Below are positions 10,690 to 21,152 of a stretch of 64,000 nucleotides of DNA, piece by piece (within the stretch, counting starts at the first letter, position 1; every line of letters starts with the position of its first letter). The translations under genes were made by a program, and so were the position numbers. Below the pieces are notes generated by a model. That model had not been told where the DNA came from, ran no database searches, and was given only the letters and a program-made list of their open reading frames with translations. Source of the stretch: Acanthosepion esculentum (Eukaryota > Mollusca > Cephalopoda > Sepiida > Sepiidae); contig OZ038496.1 of assembly GCA_964036315.1 (NCBI GenBank), forward strand, positions 17,140,533-17,204,532. Direction: 5' to 3'.

Positions 10690-10905
10690 TAAATATAAAA
10701 TAGTTTTAAGTGTTTAAATGTTATTTTTGGGGGGATAACCATGTTTCAGTAGATGCTTTGTGGATTTGTTTTTTAAACAGTTTTTATTTTGAAGGGATAT
10801 TCGAGAAATCTTCTGAAATGTGCCCACTGGCAGGATTTGAATCTTTGTCCCCCTTTGTAGGTGAAACCATCATCACATCCAATTTGCATTGTCCAAAGGG
10901 GGTCC
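10690..10905 (-). mobile_element. SINE-L copy with decayed head
   Basis: Minus strand: a tRNA-like head with box B-like AAAGATTCAAATCCTGCC (10827-10844), then the SINE-L body (AAACAGT..., CATCTACTGAAACATGG, AACATTTAAACAC). The first part lies next to the (AT)-rich 10613-10689. Confidence 0.5.
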
Positions 10906-10984
10906 TTTATCAGCATGAGCCTTCTCTTTCTAGATTCTCGAAAGTTCATATCTCCTCAGTTGAATATAAACAAAGCATTTTCTA

Positions 10985-11135
10985 AAGAAGAATGGATGCT
11001 TTATTTATTAATTCAACTGATTTTTATCACTTTAAATGCTATTCTTAATGGATACCCATATCTGAGTAGACGCCCTGTTTATTTTTTAAATAGTATATTT
11101 ATTTTCATCTACTCACCTGAATAATTTGAGAAATC
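10985..11135 (-). mobile_element. SINE-L body fragment
   Basis: Body words on the minus strand: CAGGTGAGTAGATGAAAATA, AATATACTATTTAAAAAATA, GGCGTCTACTCAGATATGGG, TATCCATTAAGAATA. Confidence 0.6.
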
Positions 11136-11164
11136 TCATGAAAGAAAAAGAATAATAATTTATT

Positions 11165-11234
11165 AGATTCTTCTTTGTCTTTAAAATGCTGAGAATGCAT
11201 TTACTATCTATCAATCTATCTGTTTTTATTTTCA

Positions 11235-11267
<33 letters not shown>

Positions 11268-11780
11268 GTACATCTGTGTCTTCTTTTCAGTCTCACAAAC
11301 TTATTTTTGCAACAGATTTCATGCAAGTTAATGTCTCTACTGGATATAAAGTGGGGAATCAGTTTTCTATTGTTATTAAGTAATAATTGATCCCCCCTGA
11401 ATAATTACACTGTCGGATTTTATTATGCAAGTCGATGTTTCCCCAACAAAATTGGTATTAATCAACCAAGGATAGGAATTTTTCAAGATATATTTGTGTT
11501 ACATATTAATACAAATTTCTTCTGAACATAAAATGAGGGATCAGTTTTTTTATTATTATTATTATTAAGTAATAAATTGATTCACTCTAGAATTACTACA
11601 GTGTCAGATTTTATTATGCAATTCAGTTTTTTCATGATGCAATTGGTATTAACCAATCCATGATTGGAAAATTTTCAAGATAAATTTCTGTTAAACTAAT
11701 GTAAATTTCTACTGAACATAAAATGAGTGATCGGTTTTCTTTTGTTATTAAGTAATAAATTGATCCCCCGTTATACACTT
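11165..11780 (+). repeat. Composite repeat: GATA-type tract plus ~200-bp units
   Basis: A CTAT/ATCT tract (11203-11268), then units carrying AAAGTGGGGAATCAGTTTTC, TATTGTTATTAAGTAATAA, TTGATCCCCCC, CAGATTTTATTATGCAA and ACATATTAATACAAATTTCT. The unit is present about 2.2 times, starting near 11345, 11548 and 11715. The same composite, one unit shorter, is at 18000-18460, and an inverted unit at 12178-12360. It may be an uncharacterised mobile element. Confidence 0.65.
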
Positions 11781-11784
11781 AAAT

Positions 11785-11905
11785 TAAATATACTGTTTAA
11801 AAATAAAGAGAACCTCTATTCAAATATGGGTATCCATGAAAAATAACGTTTATATCTATAAAAATCTCTTGGATTAATAAATAAAAATCCCATTACTTCT
11901 TTAGA
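11785..11905 (+). mobile_element. SINE-L body fragment
   Basis: Plus-strand body: AATATACTGTTTAAAAATAA, CTCTATTCAAATATGGGTA, TCCATGAAAAATAACG. Confidence 0.55.
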
Positions 11906-12177
11906 AATTGATATGGATACAGATATACATGCACATACATATGTAGGGATATCAGTAAATCCACTGCCTGATAATGAAAAGAGTATTTACTATACACAAT
12001 AAATCTTTAATTTTCAACATAAATTTGTCAATGCATTAATTTAGTGGGAAATATTAATCATATAGATCAAACATTTTATACTGAAATTTTCAGGTGAAAA
12101 TTAAGCTAATAATTTTCTATCAGGCTACAGATTTATTGATCTGCTTTTGGGTGCTGGTCTCACCTGTCACATGGAAA
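11906..12177. other. No recognised gene; 19-bp inverted repeat partner
   Basis: AT-rich. TGGTCTCACCTGTCACATG at about 12155-12173 occurs as an exact inverted copy at about 12998-13016. Confidence 0.5.
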
Positions 12178-12490
12178 GGGGGATCAATTTATCACTTGAT
12201 ATCAATAGAAAACTGATCCCTTATTTTATGTTCAGAAGAAATTTATATTAATATGTAATATATATCTTAAATTATATCTATGGGATATATTTGTGAGTAT
12301 GTATGTGATCTCCCATTTTATGTTCCGAAGAAATTTATATTAATATAACATGCATACACACATATATGATAAAATGACCACGATGAAATATCCAAATAAA
12401 ATATTATGACTACTGGCAGCTATTCAGACATGGGTTTCCACTAAAAATAATTTTTGAATTAATAAACATGTTGGATTACAAATAAACCCA
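12178..12490. repeat. Inverted copy of ~200-bp unit, then SINE-L fragment
   Basis: 12178-12360 holds GGGGGATCAATTTATCACTT, GAAAACTGATCCCTTATTTT and GTTCAGAAGAAATTTATATT, the reverse of units at 11345-11780. 12410-12490 resembles a plus-strand SINE-L body (CAGCTATTCAGACATGGGTT). Confidence 0.5.
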
Positions 12491-12600
12491 TTGATGAGTG
12501 AACGGACAAGTCAGTCTACGAAACTCACAGGTCAGGATGCTGAAGATAACATCAGTCAGCTAAGTGACAAACCTTTTACTTGTATTAATTCTCTGTCTGT
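12491..12600 (+). mobile_element. Dispersed repeat with GTCAGCTAAGTGACAAA
   Basis: AACTCACAGGTCAGGATGCT, GAAGATAACATCAGTCAGCT, AAGTGACAAACC. Related sequence lies at 22045-22135 (plus) and 41280-41345 (minus), each next to an AT tract. Probably a SINE 3' part; no box A or B is visible here. Confidence 0.5.
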
Positions 12601-12644
12601 GTCTCTGTCTGTCTGTATCTCTGTCTCTCTCTCATTCACTATAT

Positions 12645-12697
<53 letters not shown>

Positions 12698-12720
12698 AAA
12701 TATCTCTGTCTATTTATATC

Positions 12721-12760
<40 letters not shown>

Positions 12761-12820
12761 CACAAGAAATATCTATATCTATCTATCTCTATCTTTCTCT
12801 CTCTATATATATATATAATG
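12601..12820. repeat. Compound (CTGT)n, (TA)n, (CTAT)n microsatellites
   Basis: CTGT/CTCT tract, CA block, TA at about 12655-12695 and 12725-12757, then ATCT and CT runs. Confidence 0.9.
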
Positions 12821-13084
12821 GCTGTACTGTAAATGAGTACAACAATTTTGGTCAATGTTTTGGTTCTTTTAAGAATGACAATGGCTCCTGAAACCTGCAT
12901 GTGATTTTCAAAGCTTATTGCAGATGTGGCAAACTATGTTGTTTTGTAGAGGGCCTGGCCTGTTTTATAAACTCTCTTCAGCTTGTTCATGTGTTTTCAT
13001 GTGACAGGTGAGACCAGGGTACTTTCTGCAGGTTTTCTAACACACTCTACCTGTTAAGTTATTCCCAGTCTTAATCTATTTAAG
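12821..13084. other. No recognised feature
   Basis: Moderately complex sequence, no long open frame. It carries the exact inverted partner of 12155-12173. Confidence 0.5.
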
Positions 13085-13088
13085 TTAT

Positions 13089-13150
<62 letters not shown>
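13085..13150. repeat. (CA)n(TA)n microsatellite
   Basis: CA of about 23 bp, then TA of about 42 bp. Confidence 0.95.
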
Positions 13151-13152
<2 letters not shown>

Positions 13153-13277
13153 TCGCATAAGAAATATTGTTACTTTTGACCAACACAAGGAATGTTTATA
13201 AACTCATGTTAAAAAGATAAAAAACAAATAAAAACTAAAGACAAATGTTCATTTTCTCCATTAAGACATTCATTTCT

Positions 13278-13380
13278 TTAGTTTACTGCTACAAGCAAGC
13301 AGAAACATTTTTTTCTCCTGATGATGGCCATGTTGGCCGAAACTAGTCGAGGAATCTAAATGAAATAATAATAATAAAAA
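13278..13380 (+). mobile_element. SINE-V tail fragment, copy 2
   Basis: TTTACTGCTACAAGCAAGCA, CTCCTGATGATGGCCATGTT, GGCCGAAACTAGTCGAGGAA, TCTAAATGAAATAATAATAA. The GGCCGAAAC core is also found in SINE-K tails. 13151-13277 holds nothing recognised. Confidence 0.65.
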
Positions 13381-13457
13381 CATGAGAATATTAATCTACA
13401 AACCAGTATGTCTGAAGATTTTAATTAATTTTTTAAATAATTTTTATCGTTCAAAAT

Positions 13458-13518
<61 letters not shown>
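13458..13518. repeat. (TA)n microsatellite
   Basis: TA with an internal CATATACATA interruption. Confidence 0.95.
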
Positions 13519-13519
<1 letters not shown>

Positions 13520-14158
13520 AGTGTTCTGATAAATTTCAATTTGCTAACTTGTCATTCAACATAAACACTTTGTTTCCCACAATCCCTGCAGAATTCTGGC
13601 AACACCTTCATTTTAACTGCTGCCAATCGAACTCATTTCCCAAATCACTTTGGCTCCAAACTAAAATGTCACCATCGCTCATTGATTGCTATCTCGGCAG
13701 AGAGATATCTTATGCAGGCGTCAGTTGCAATCCTTCCACTCCATCATCTGCAGAGAGGTGTGTGAATTAGAGGCTTTTGTGAGGGAGAGATATTCTTTGA
13801 CTTTTTCCTTCCCTTTCATTGCTTCTGAATTCCCAAATTGGCATTCACAATGTCTTTATTGGACCTAGTTTTTTATTGTTTTCTTTCTTTCCTTGACTGA
13901 CTGCAAACAATATGCTGAAATTAAAAAAATATCACAAGATAAGGATATTAGTCGTCAAAAATAAAGAAAGAGAGGAGAAAGTTTTGGAAACTGTGACTGT
14001 TATCAATCAATGCTTTAATTACTAGTTTCGCAAGTCATCAGAGCTGTGTTTGTTTCACAGCACTCAAAGAAAATAACCTTGTGGCAATGTTGGATTTATT
14101 TAAAAGTTTGTTTACATGGATATGCAAATGTGAATACATGTATCTCAGGACTCATGTC

Positions 14159-14162
<4 letters not shown>
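13519..14162. other. Apparently low-repeat sequence, no gene recognised
   Basis: About 640 bp with more balanced composition than its surroundings and no match noticed in the window. Two open frames of 60-73 codons overlap around 13549-13868 (plus). Neither contains a motif I recognise, nor clear splice sites that would make it an exon. Confidence 0.4.

Positions 14163-14212
<50 letters not shown>
14163..14212. repeat. (TA)n microsatellite
   Basis: About 50 bp of TA at the left edge of the foldback element. Confidence 0.95.
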
Positions 14213-14218
<6 letters not shown>

Positions 14219-14688
14219 TTTATTCAAAAATTATTATGTTATAAAATCACTACAAAAATAATGGTAATTTTGAATTTTATAGTAAAATTTAATATTAAAT
14301 AGTTAGAATGAATTCTACTTTAGTCTCACCCTAACATCGAAGCATTAATTAATTATTCTAACCAAGTTTCGTTTTCAAGTGTTTTGAATTCCCATATACT
14401 TGTATTTTAATTGGTTATTCCAGCTTATGTAACACCGTTTCCATTAGCGATTGGTGAATGATTGATTTGAACCTTTTAAAACCTTTTATTCTACATTCAA
14501 CACCATCACTTGATAAGACACCAGAAGTGTTAAAAAAAAAATGGGCATTTTTGTAGTGATTTTATAATATATTTATGTTATAATTTTTGAATAAATAATT
14601 ATATTTGCTCTACTCTGTATTAAACACTCTTTTAAGAATAGTATTTTTTGGTTATTGGAATTTATTCCGTATGCACCAATCCTATACT

Positions 14689-14690
<2 letters not shown>
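14213..14690. mobile_element. Foldback MITE-like element, family F, copy 1
   Basis: The left arm near 14213-14255 (AATTATTTATTCAAAAATTA then TTATAAAATCACTACAAAAA) is inverted at about 14548-14602 (TTTTTGTAGTGATTTTATAA ... TTTTTGAATAAATAATTAT), about 50 bp per arm with a small insertion. Outside the right arm comes a shared tail (GCTCTACTCTGTATTAAACA, CTCTTTTAAGAATAG, TTATTGGAATTTATTCCGTA, CACCAATCCTATACTTG) also found at 20520-20585 and, in part, at 51828-51870. Confidence 0.65.

Positions 14691-14721
<31 letters not shown>
14691..14721. repeat. (TA)n microsatellite
   Basis: Pure TA at the 3' end of a SINE-P copy. Confidence 0.95.
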
Positions 14722-14723
<2 letters not shown>

Positions 14724-14862
14724 ATCCACAGACAGACTGTTTTGCTGTACCACAGCTCCTCAGTGTGGCTAGACATCCAATTGCTTCAAGCTGGGATTGA
14801 AACCCAACTGATTTGAAATCAGTCAGATATTTTACCTTTAGGTCATTGTTGCACAACAGAAA
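14722..14862 (-). mobile_element. SINE-P copy 2
   Basis: The reverse complement runs CAATGACCTAAAGGTAAAAT (box A-like), GTTGGGTTTCAATCCCAGC (box B-like), GTCTAGCCACACTGAGGAGC, CAGTCTGTCTGTGGATGAC, ending at (TA)n. Roughly four-fifths identical to 5792-5935 by eye. Confidence 0.65.
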
Positions 14863-14897
14863 TATATATATATACACACATATATATATATATATAT

Positions 14898-14972
<75 letters not shown>
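14863..14972. repeat. Long (TA)n with (CA) interruptions
   Basis: About 110 bp, mostly TA. Confidence 0.95.
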
Positions 14973-15054
14973 GGCAACTTCATAAGTGGTAAGGATAATC
15001 CAAGTAAAGTCTTTTTAATATAAAATATTAAAAAGATCCATGAAGAAAACTCAG

Positions 15055-15126
15055 TATGTATGTATGTATGTATGTATGTATGTGTGTGTATGTATGAGCA
15101 TATTTGTATATATTTTTTATATGGAT

Positions 15127-15225
<99 letters not shown>
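15055..15225. repeat. (TATG)n, (CA)n and (TA)n microsatellites
   Basis: TATG at 15055-15090, an uninterrupted CA tract of about 80 bp at 15129-15210, then TA. Confidence 0.95.
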
Positions 15226-15681
15226 GATGCGTTTTATAATTATGGAGAGGAATTAGATATAATGAATTTAAAGTTTTGATATTTATTTTTTCACTCTTTT
15301 TATATATGTGATGATGATTTTTATTGTATTGACATAGATTAAATGATAATGATATAAATTTTGATTTAATTTCAATGTATTTCATTAGCTGTCACTTGTA
15401 TATCCTCATTGTGCTAGTACATTGCTTTTCCTTTTTTCCCGCCACTCCTCTCTTCTATAATGTAAATCACCAGGAAAATTTTTCTATGTCAAGTAATTTA
15501 GACATTTACTTCCTTTTCTCTTGTGATTTAACTTTAAAATAATTTTTAATAAATTGTCTGAGTAAATTTGAACCCTTTTGTAATTTTGGTCTGACGAGGC
15601 AGACATAAAAACATATCTGTCAAAATAAATTTATTACTGAATTCTCCGATGATGTGTTAATGTGCTAAGTTTTTTCCTTCT

Positions 15682-15683
<2 letters not shown>
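15226..15683. other. No recognised feature
   Basis: AT-rich; no similarity noticed. Confidence 0.5.

Positions 15684-15724
<41 letters not shown>
15684..15724. repeat. (TA)n microsatellite
   Basis: About 41 bp of TA. 15725-16005 holds nothing recognised. Confidence 0.95.
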
Positions 15725-15728
<4 letters not shown>

Positions 15729-16005
15729 CAACCATGTTTCAATAAATAATATAGACATATGTTCATTTATTTTTCTAGTTCTCTAATTACCTTCTTGAAA
15801 CTGATCCATAGTTTTTCATACCCAAATACTCAGGTGTGTATTGCAAATACAAGCTTATTGTAACTGTGATCTTTGTGGTGATTTTTGAAAACAAACGTGA
15901 ACATATTCTGTTATAATTAACTAGAAAGAATTATAAAAATAAATAGATATAGTATGTCTATATTATTTAATGAAACCTGTTTTAATGAACATATGCTGCC
16001 TAACT

Positions 16006-16022
16006 ACACACACACACACACA

Positions 16023-16079
<57 letters not shown>
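16006..16079. repeat. (CA)n(TA)n microsatellite
   Basis: CA of about 18 bp, then TA of about 55 bp, immediately before a LINE-A fragment. Confidence 0.95.
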
Positions 16080-16081
<2 letters not shown>

Positions 16082-16760
16082 CCCTTAGGAATCACTTCTT
16101 CTGTCTGTACCAAAGTGGCATGTCCAATTGCAACAGACATCTTTTTATCTCTGCCCGGAATGAGTGCAAGTGTGTCCTCAATGATGCAAAGTTACTTTTT
16201 GCTTATAGAATGATATAACATATTGCATTTCGCAAGTTTCCTCTAAAGATTACTGGCATCTCTGCAAGAGTGTACTGAACAACAGCAAATCCAAAATCCC
16301 TCCTCTATTCAATCAATTTGAAGTCCTAACTTCCTCATCTGATAAGGCTGAATGCTTTGCACAGAAATTCTCATCCAACTGAACTCTCGACTCATCCGGA
16401 ATACCCACACCTGATTCCACTCCCCTAGAACTGAGGCTCTATTGAGTGAGATGAGCATAACCTTGTTAGTGGTATTGGACATCATCTCTAAATTAGACTC
16501 TCATAAAGCAAGTGGTCCAAAAGAAATGTGCTCCTGAGCTGGCTCCAATTCTCTCCAAACTATATAACTATTGCCTCACTGACTCTTGCTTTCCAGCCTG
16601 ATGGAAGTCCTCATCTGTTGTCCCTGTTTTTGAGAATTCTGGAGACTCTTCTGAACCATCTAACTGCTGCACCTATCAGTCTCCTACCAATCTTCAGCAA
16701 AGTCTTTGAGGCTTTAAGGAGCACAAAGTTACAAGGTTTGAACAAATTATCATCTTGTAC
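16080..16760 (+). pseudogene. LINE-A (jockey/CR1-like), linker and RT N-terminal part
   Basis: Residues in order: RNHFFCLYQSG, RNECKCVLNDAKLLFAYRM, DYW-like region, SKIPPLFNQFEVLTSSSDKA, ECFAQKFSSN, then VVLDIISKLDSHKASGPKEM (RT motif 1 region, HKASGPD in intact elements), ELAPILSKLYNYCLTDSCFP, WKSSSVVPVF, and ISLLPIFSKVFE (RT motif 2 region). At least three frame changes and two stops. It ends where the finger/palm begins; the matching C-terminal part of the same family is at 54842-55590. Confidence 0.85.
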
Positions 16761-17039
16761 TAAAATCCTCCTGGATAAATAAATAACACGTAGAAAATGA
16801 ACATTTGTAAAATTTGGGAGTAAAAATATGTGAAAATTTAGTTACTGATATTTCATACAAGAAAACATTTTGGAAGTGAACCAGTTTCACCTCTCTCTTA
16901 TGAGAAATTGATCAAGAATAAAAATAAAATAAAAGTACTTACAGACTGGAAATTAGCAACATACTACCTTATAGAGAAACAGAATATTTAAACACAGATT
17001 ACATTAAGTCCTTGCAGGTATTCTTTCTGTTTACAAAGG
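16761..17039. other. No recognised feature
   Basis: AT-rich spacer between two LINE-A fragments; it may be decayed LINE sequence. Confidence 0.4.
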
Positions 17040-17345
17040 GAAGGCTGCCAAGACTTAATAAAAATTGTGTATCATACTAGATTGGTGACTATGTCTCACC
17101 ATTTTAATGTTAAATATCTATGGGTAACCATAAATTCTATTGTGATAGTTTCTTTTCTCACATTTCTTACCTACAGATCACTCTTCCAGTCCCTTGCTTC
17201 CTTGCCATTTATGATTTTCTAATGTTTAAATGCAATCATCATCTTTATTATTCTTTCTCTTCCTTAAAGATTTCTCATTCCTTTTTACTTTCAGTAACTG
17301 CCTCGTGTAACATTATCGTTTTGCTTAAGGTGAAATGATTAAAAA
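17040..17345 (+). pseudogene. LINE-A RT C-terminal fragment
   Basis: NHKFYCDSFFSHISYLQ, ITLPVPCFLAIYDFLMFKCN matches the RLWNSLP...CFPDKYNLQLFKCN region of the 54842 copy. The end (TTGCTTAAGGTGAAATGATT AAAAAATAAT) corresponds to the family 3' end. Confidence 0.65.
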
Positions 17346-17999
17346 ATAATTATTGCTGTTTCTATTCCTTCAGTAGAATTCTTGTATTTAATAATGACAA
17401 CCATAAAATACAAGATTCAAAAAGCAGTTTTATATCTAATATATTTTATTTAGGGAAATTTGAGCTTGAGATCAACTATTGAACAGTATATTACTTCTTT
17501 TCACTTGAAATTGATTCACAGTTTCAGTTCAGTTATGTTAAAACCCAAAAGAAGCTCAAAAAGCCTCAAGGAATCTGAAGGTTAACATTTTAAAAGGATT
17601 GATATTTACTTTTTTGAAATTCAAGTACAGTTTAGCATTGGGCATTTTTAACATTGGAAATCCTTTACTCTCAAAAAAAAAAGGAATTCCTCCAACACAT
17701 GATTCTGGTATTACTTTACTGGCCAAAAACAAAAAAATCTGCTTACAGCAAATCAGATAACTCCTTCAGTTCTGGGGGGGAAACACTTGAATTGATTAAA
17801 TACTGAAGTCTACAGATTAAAAGACAGACTGGCTCCATGGTATTTAAATGATGTCATTTGACCCCCACCTACTCCAATTCTCAAAGAGTAGGGATTTTGG
17901 TCACTTGATAGAGAATCCATGGAATCCGATTACAGAGAGGTCAAATAGAATCACAAATATCAGATTCTTCCCTGAAAAAAGATACATGAAGATTCTTCT
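17346..17999. other. No recognised feature
   Basis: About 650 bp AT-rich; no repeat match noticed, no long open frame. Confidence 0.5.
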
Positions 18000-18460
18000 T
18001 GCCCTTTAAAATGCTGACAATGCATTTACTATCTATCTATCTATCTATCTATCTGTCTATCTATCTATCTATTTTAGGCTGTTCATATCTATCTATCTAT
18101 CTATCTGTCTGTTTTTATATTCATTTATCTATCTGTGTGTTAGCTTCTCAGTCTCTCAAACTGATTTTTGCAACATATTTCATGCAAGTTAATGTTTCTA
18201 CTGGATATAAAGTGGGGAATCGGTTTTCTATTGTTATTACATAATAAATTGATCCCCTCCTAGAATAATTACACTGTCAGATTTTATTATGCAAGTCAAT
18301 GTTTCCACATTAAAATTGATATTAATCAACCAAGGATAGGAATTTTTTTAAGATATATTTGTGTTACATATTAATATAAATTTCTTCTGAACATAAAATG
18401 GGAGATCAGTTTTCTATTGTTATTATGTAATAAATTGATCCATTCTAGAATTACTATACT
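18000..18460 (+). repeat. Second copy of the 11165-11780 composite repeat
   Basis: Same order: TTTAAAATGCTGANAATGCA, an ATCT tract, TCTCAGTCTCTCAAACTG, TTTCATGCAAGTTAATGTTT, CTACTGGATATAAAGTGGGG, then about 1.4 of the 200-bp units. The long matching flank outside the tract shows a duplicated or mobile element rather than chance. Confidence 0.7.
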
Positions 18461-18798
18461 ATGTTATGTTGGCCAGAAAGGACTGCTTTGTAATTTTTAA
18501 ATATTTTATGAGCCTTTTGTTTTGCATATCTATACATATCACCAATATATCCCATAGATATAATTTAAATACAATTTATATATGTCTTATACATATCTAT
18601 AAAAATAAAGCGCAATGTACACGTGTGTCTGTCTGTCCGTTTTTTATCTCGGCAAATCATAAACAACCTGAAGTAACTGCTGTAGTTACACACGATTAAA
18701 AATTAAATAAATAACCCATTTAAAGTTAAATTTAAATATTCAACAGAGGGAAAAGTTTAAAAAACAATACTTTATTAAAGGTTTAATGAATATAAAAA
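18461..18798. other. Unrecognised; GTGTGTCTGTCTGTCCGT motif
   Basis: AT-rich except CAATGTACACGTGTGTCTGT then CTGTCCG at 18612-18640. Similar leader motifs occur near ends of several eukaryotic mobile elements, but I cannot assign one. Confidence 0.35.
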
Positions 18799-18950
18799 CA
18801 GATAGATAGATAGATACTGAAATAGATAGATTGATACAAAGAGTCTGAAATAGAAAGAGGCTGAAATAGATGAAAATAGAGGATGAAATAGATAGATAGA
18901 TATATAGATAAGGGACAGTCTTAGATAGATAGATAGATAAGGGACAGTCT

Positions 18951-18996
<46 letters not shown>

Positions 18997-19171
18997 GATA
19001 AATAGATAGATAGATAGATAAGGGACAGTCTTAGATAGATAGATAGATAAGGGACAGTCTTAGATAGATAGATAGATAAATAGATAGATAGATAGATAAG
19101 GGACAGTCTTAGATAGATAGATAAGGGACAGTCTTAGATAGATAGATAGATAGATAGATAAGGGACAGTCT

Positions 19172-19202
<31 letters not shown>

Positions 19203-19252
19203 GGGACAGTCTTAGATAGATAGATAGATAGATAGATAAGGGACAGTCTTAG

Positions 19253-19283
<31 letters not shown>

Positions 19284-19327
19284 GGTAAGGGACAATCTTA
19301 GATAGATAGATAGATAAGGGACAGTCT

Positions 19328-19366
<39 letters not shown>

Positions 19367-19413
19367 GGGACAGCCTTAGATAGATAGATAGATAGATAGA
19401 TAAGGGACAGCCT

Positions 19414-19456
<43 letters not shown>
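18799..19456. repeat. GATA-based VNTR with a 13-bp core
   Basis: (GATA)n runs of 2-10 units alternate with the core AGGGACAGTCTTA. I count 13 cores between about 18910 and 19415: ten canonical, one ACAATCTTA and two ACAGCCTTA variants. The irregular number of GATA units between cores indicates ongoing slippage. Confidence 0.9.
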
Positions 19457-19929
19457 TAATGGTTTAACATTAATTTCTCTTTTGGTCACAATTGCAATTG
19501 ATATCGACTAATTAAATCATAATTAAAACTTAAGTGGGTTACGGTAAGTTGCTCACATGATATTTCTTCTTCTAGCACATGTACTGTGATGTATTCAAAA
19601 TACTACATATTTCTGGGTTCCTTGATGTCTTTTAATTGTGACTTTGAGATCAGTTGTGTATACAAAGAAAGATTATGCTGAATTAAGGTGTCAAATAAAG
19701 ATAAAATAATTTTATTATTTCTAAATTCTTATTATATATATTTATATAGATAGGACACTGAAGGTAAAAGGCCAAAGATGCAAATGCCCCCCACAGGAGC
19801 TAGCCTAAAGTCTGCCTGAAGTGTGGCTTCTAGGCTAGTTATTAATATAATACACATCTACACACATATGCGATTCAGAAACACACGCACGCACACACAC
19901 ACACACACACGCATATATATTGTGTGTGT
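19457..19929. other. Unrecognised sequence with a (CA)n tract
   Basis: No gene recognised. 19674-19695 (GCTGAATTAAGGTGTC) matches the loop of the foldback element at 51740. CACACGCACG/(CA)n at 19882-19911. Confidence 0.45.
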
Positions 19930-20110
19930 ATTTTGGCAGCATATTTTCATTGAGGGAAGTTTCATTGAATAATTTAGACAAGTTTTGTCTGCTTATTTTC
20001 AATAGGATCCTTTCATATTCTTGGATGAGCCTTTTGGTGTCAGTATTAAAAGAAGAGAAAAAATTACCGTGTTGATACATATCATTTTATTTCAAGTACT
20101 TTTGGCATTA
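19930..20110 (-). pseudogene. Possible Penelope-like element N-terminal relic
   Basis: Minus-strand residues FNTDTKRLIQEYERILLKIS, then NLSKLFNETSLNENMLPKYT. The N...E..LPKYT pattern recalls the region preceding the RT in Penelope-like elements, but this is a weak recollection and no catalytic motif is visible. Confidence 0.25.
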
Positions 20111-20332
20111 ACACAATGTCATCCTCATGGTGCATTTTTAAGTCAAAAATGTAGTGTTCATTCTTTCCAAAGACAAAATTGTTAGGTTCATCTGAAAGTA
20201 ATAATTTTACATGTGGAGTGAGGACTGCTAATTTTTGTGCCAAGCAGTGTATGGCTACACTCTATGGGAGGTAACTAATTATCATGTGTGAATAGTTCTA
20301 TTTGAAAAAGGAGCAAATAGTATGATAAACCA
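20111..20332. other. No recognised feature
   Basis: Balanced composition, no match noticed. Confidence 0.4.
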
Positions 20333-20343
20333 TATATATATAT

Positions 20344-20382
<39 letters not shown>
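20333..20382. repeat. (TA)n microsatellite
   Basis: About 50 bp of TA with one TAATA interruption. Confidence 0.95.
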
Positions 20383-20387
<5 letters not shown>

Positions 20388-20590
20388 ATATTTAATGTTT
20401 ATTCATATTATATGCATGCTATAAGATCGCTACAAAGTTTCAATTTTATTTTGACACTTCTGGTCTGATCTTATGACATGCATATGTTATAATTTTGAAT
20501 AAATATTAATATTATTAGCTCTACTTGGTAAGAAGAGTGCTTTTGGTTATGGGAATTTTATTCCATGTGTACCAATCCTGTACTAGGATA
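20388..20590. mobile_element. Foldback element, family F, copy 2 (shorter loop)
   Basis: The left arm (ATTCATATTATATGCATGCT then ATAAGATCGC) is inverted at about 20463-20500 (GATCTTATGACATGCATATG). It is followed by the shared tail GCTCTACTTGGTAAGAAGAG, GGTTATGGGAATTTTATTCC, CACCAATCCTGTACTAGG. Confidence 0.6.
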
Positions 20591-20873
20591 TGATATTTAA
20601 TGTAAATACTAGTTACTGACATAGCAGTATATATACCAATGATTGTATTTTGATAAAACAAGGTTAGATCATATTTTAGGGAGATAACGTTTTAAGGCAA
20701 GGCAGCCTTAGTAATTAGAGTGCTTTATATCAAGATATAGAGCATGAATAATAAATAAAAATGAACATTCAGTTATATATGTTTTGGCTATATAATCTAG
20801 CTGATTTCAGGTAGTTTCTTTATCCTTTTGCTCCTGTTTCCATCAAGTGAAATCAGTTAGACTATATACGACA

Positions 20874-20876
<3 letters not shown>
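20591..20876. other. Dispersed repeat fragment, otherwise unrecognised
   Basis: 20725-20790 (GAGTGCTTTATATCAAGATA, TAGAGCATGAATAATAAATA, AAAATGAACATTCAG) resembles 28530-28585. Confidence 0.4.
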
Positions 20877-20923
<47 letters not shown>

Positions 20924-21099
20924 TACCAGTTTGTGACTGGAAGGGATAATTCCATGGAGGATATAAATCCAGGGAGAGCTCAATGTAGACTACAGAGCAT
21001 TATAATGATAATAAGAAGATGAAGATTTTAATTATTCATTTTGATTATAATTTATTTTGTCAACACCGAGGTGTTCAACTCTTCAGATCAAAATCTCCA

Positions 21100-21150
<51 letters not shown>
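20877..21150. repeat. (TA)n tracts flanking a dispersed repeat
   Basis: TA at 20877-20920 and 21103-21150. Between them, GGGATAATTCCATGGAGGAT, ATAAATCCAGGGAGAGCTCA and ATGTAGACTACAGAGCA match the unit of the 35386-36500 composite (TCCAGGTAGACCTCTATGTA, CAAGACAGAGCA). Confidence 0.7.

Positions 21151-21152
<2 letters not shown>

Noticed and set aside
18799..19456. CRISPR-like alternation of a 13-bp core and spacers
   Set aside because: The spacers are GATA microsatellite of varying length in a eukaryotic context, with no cas genes.
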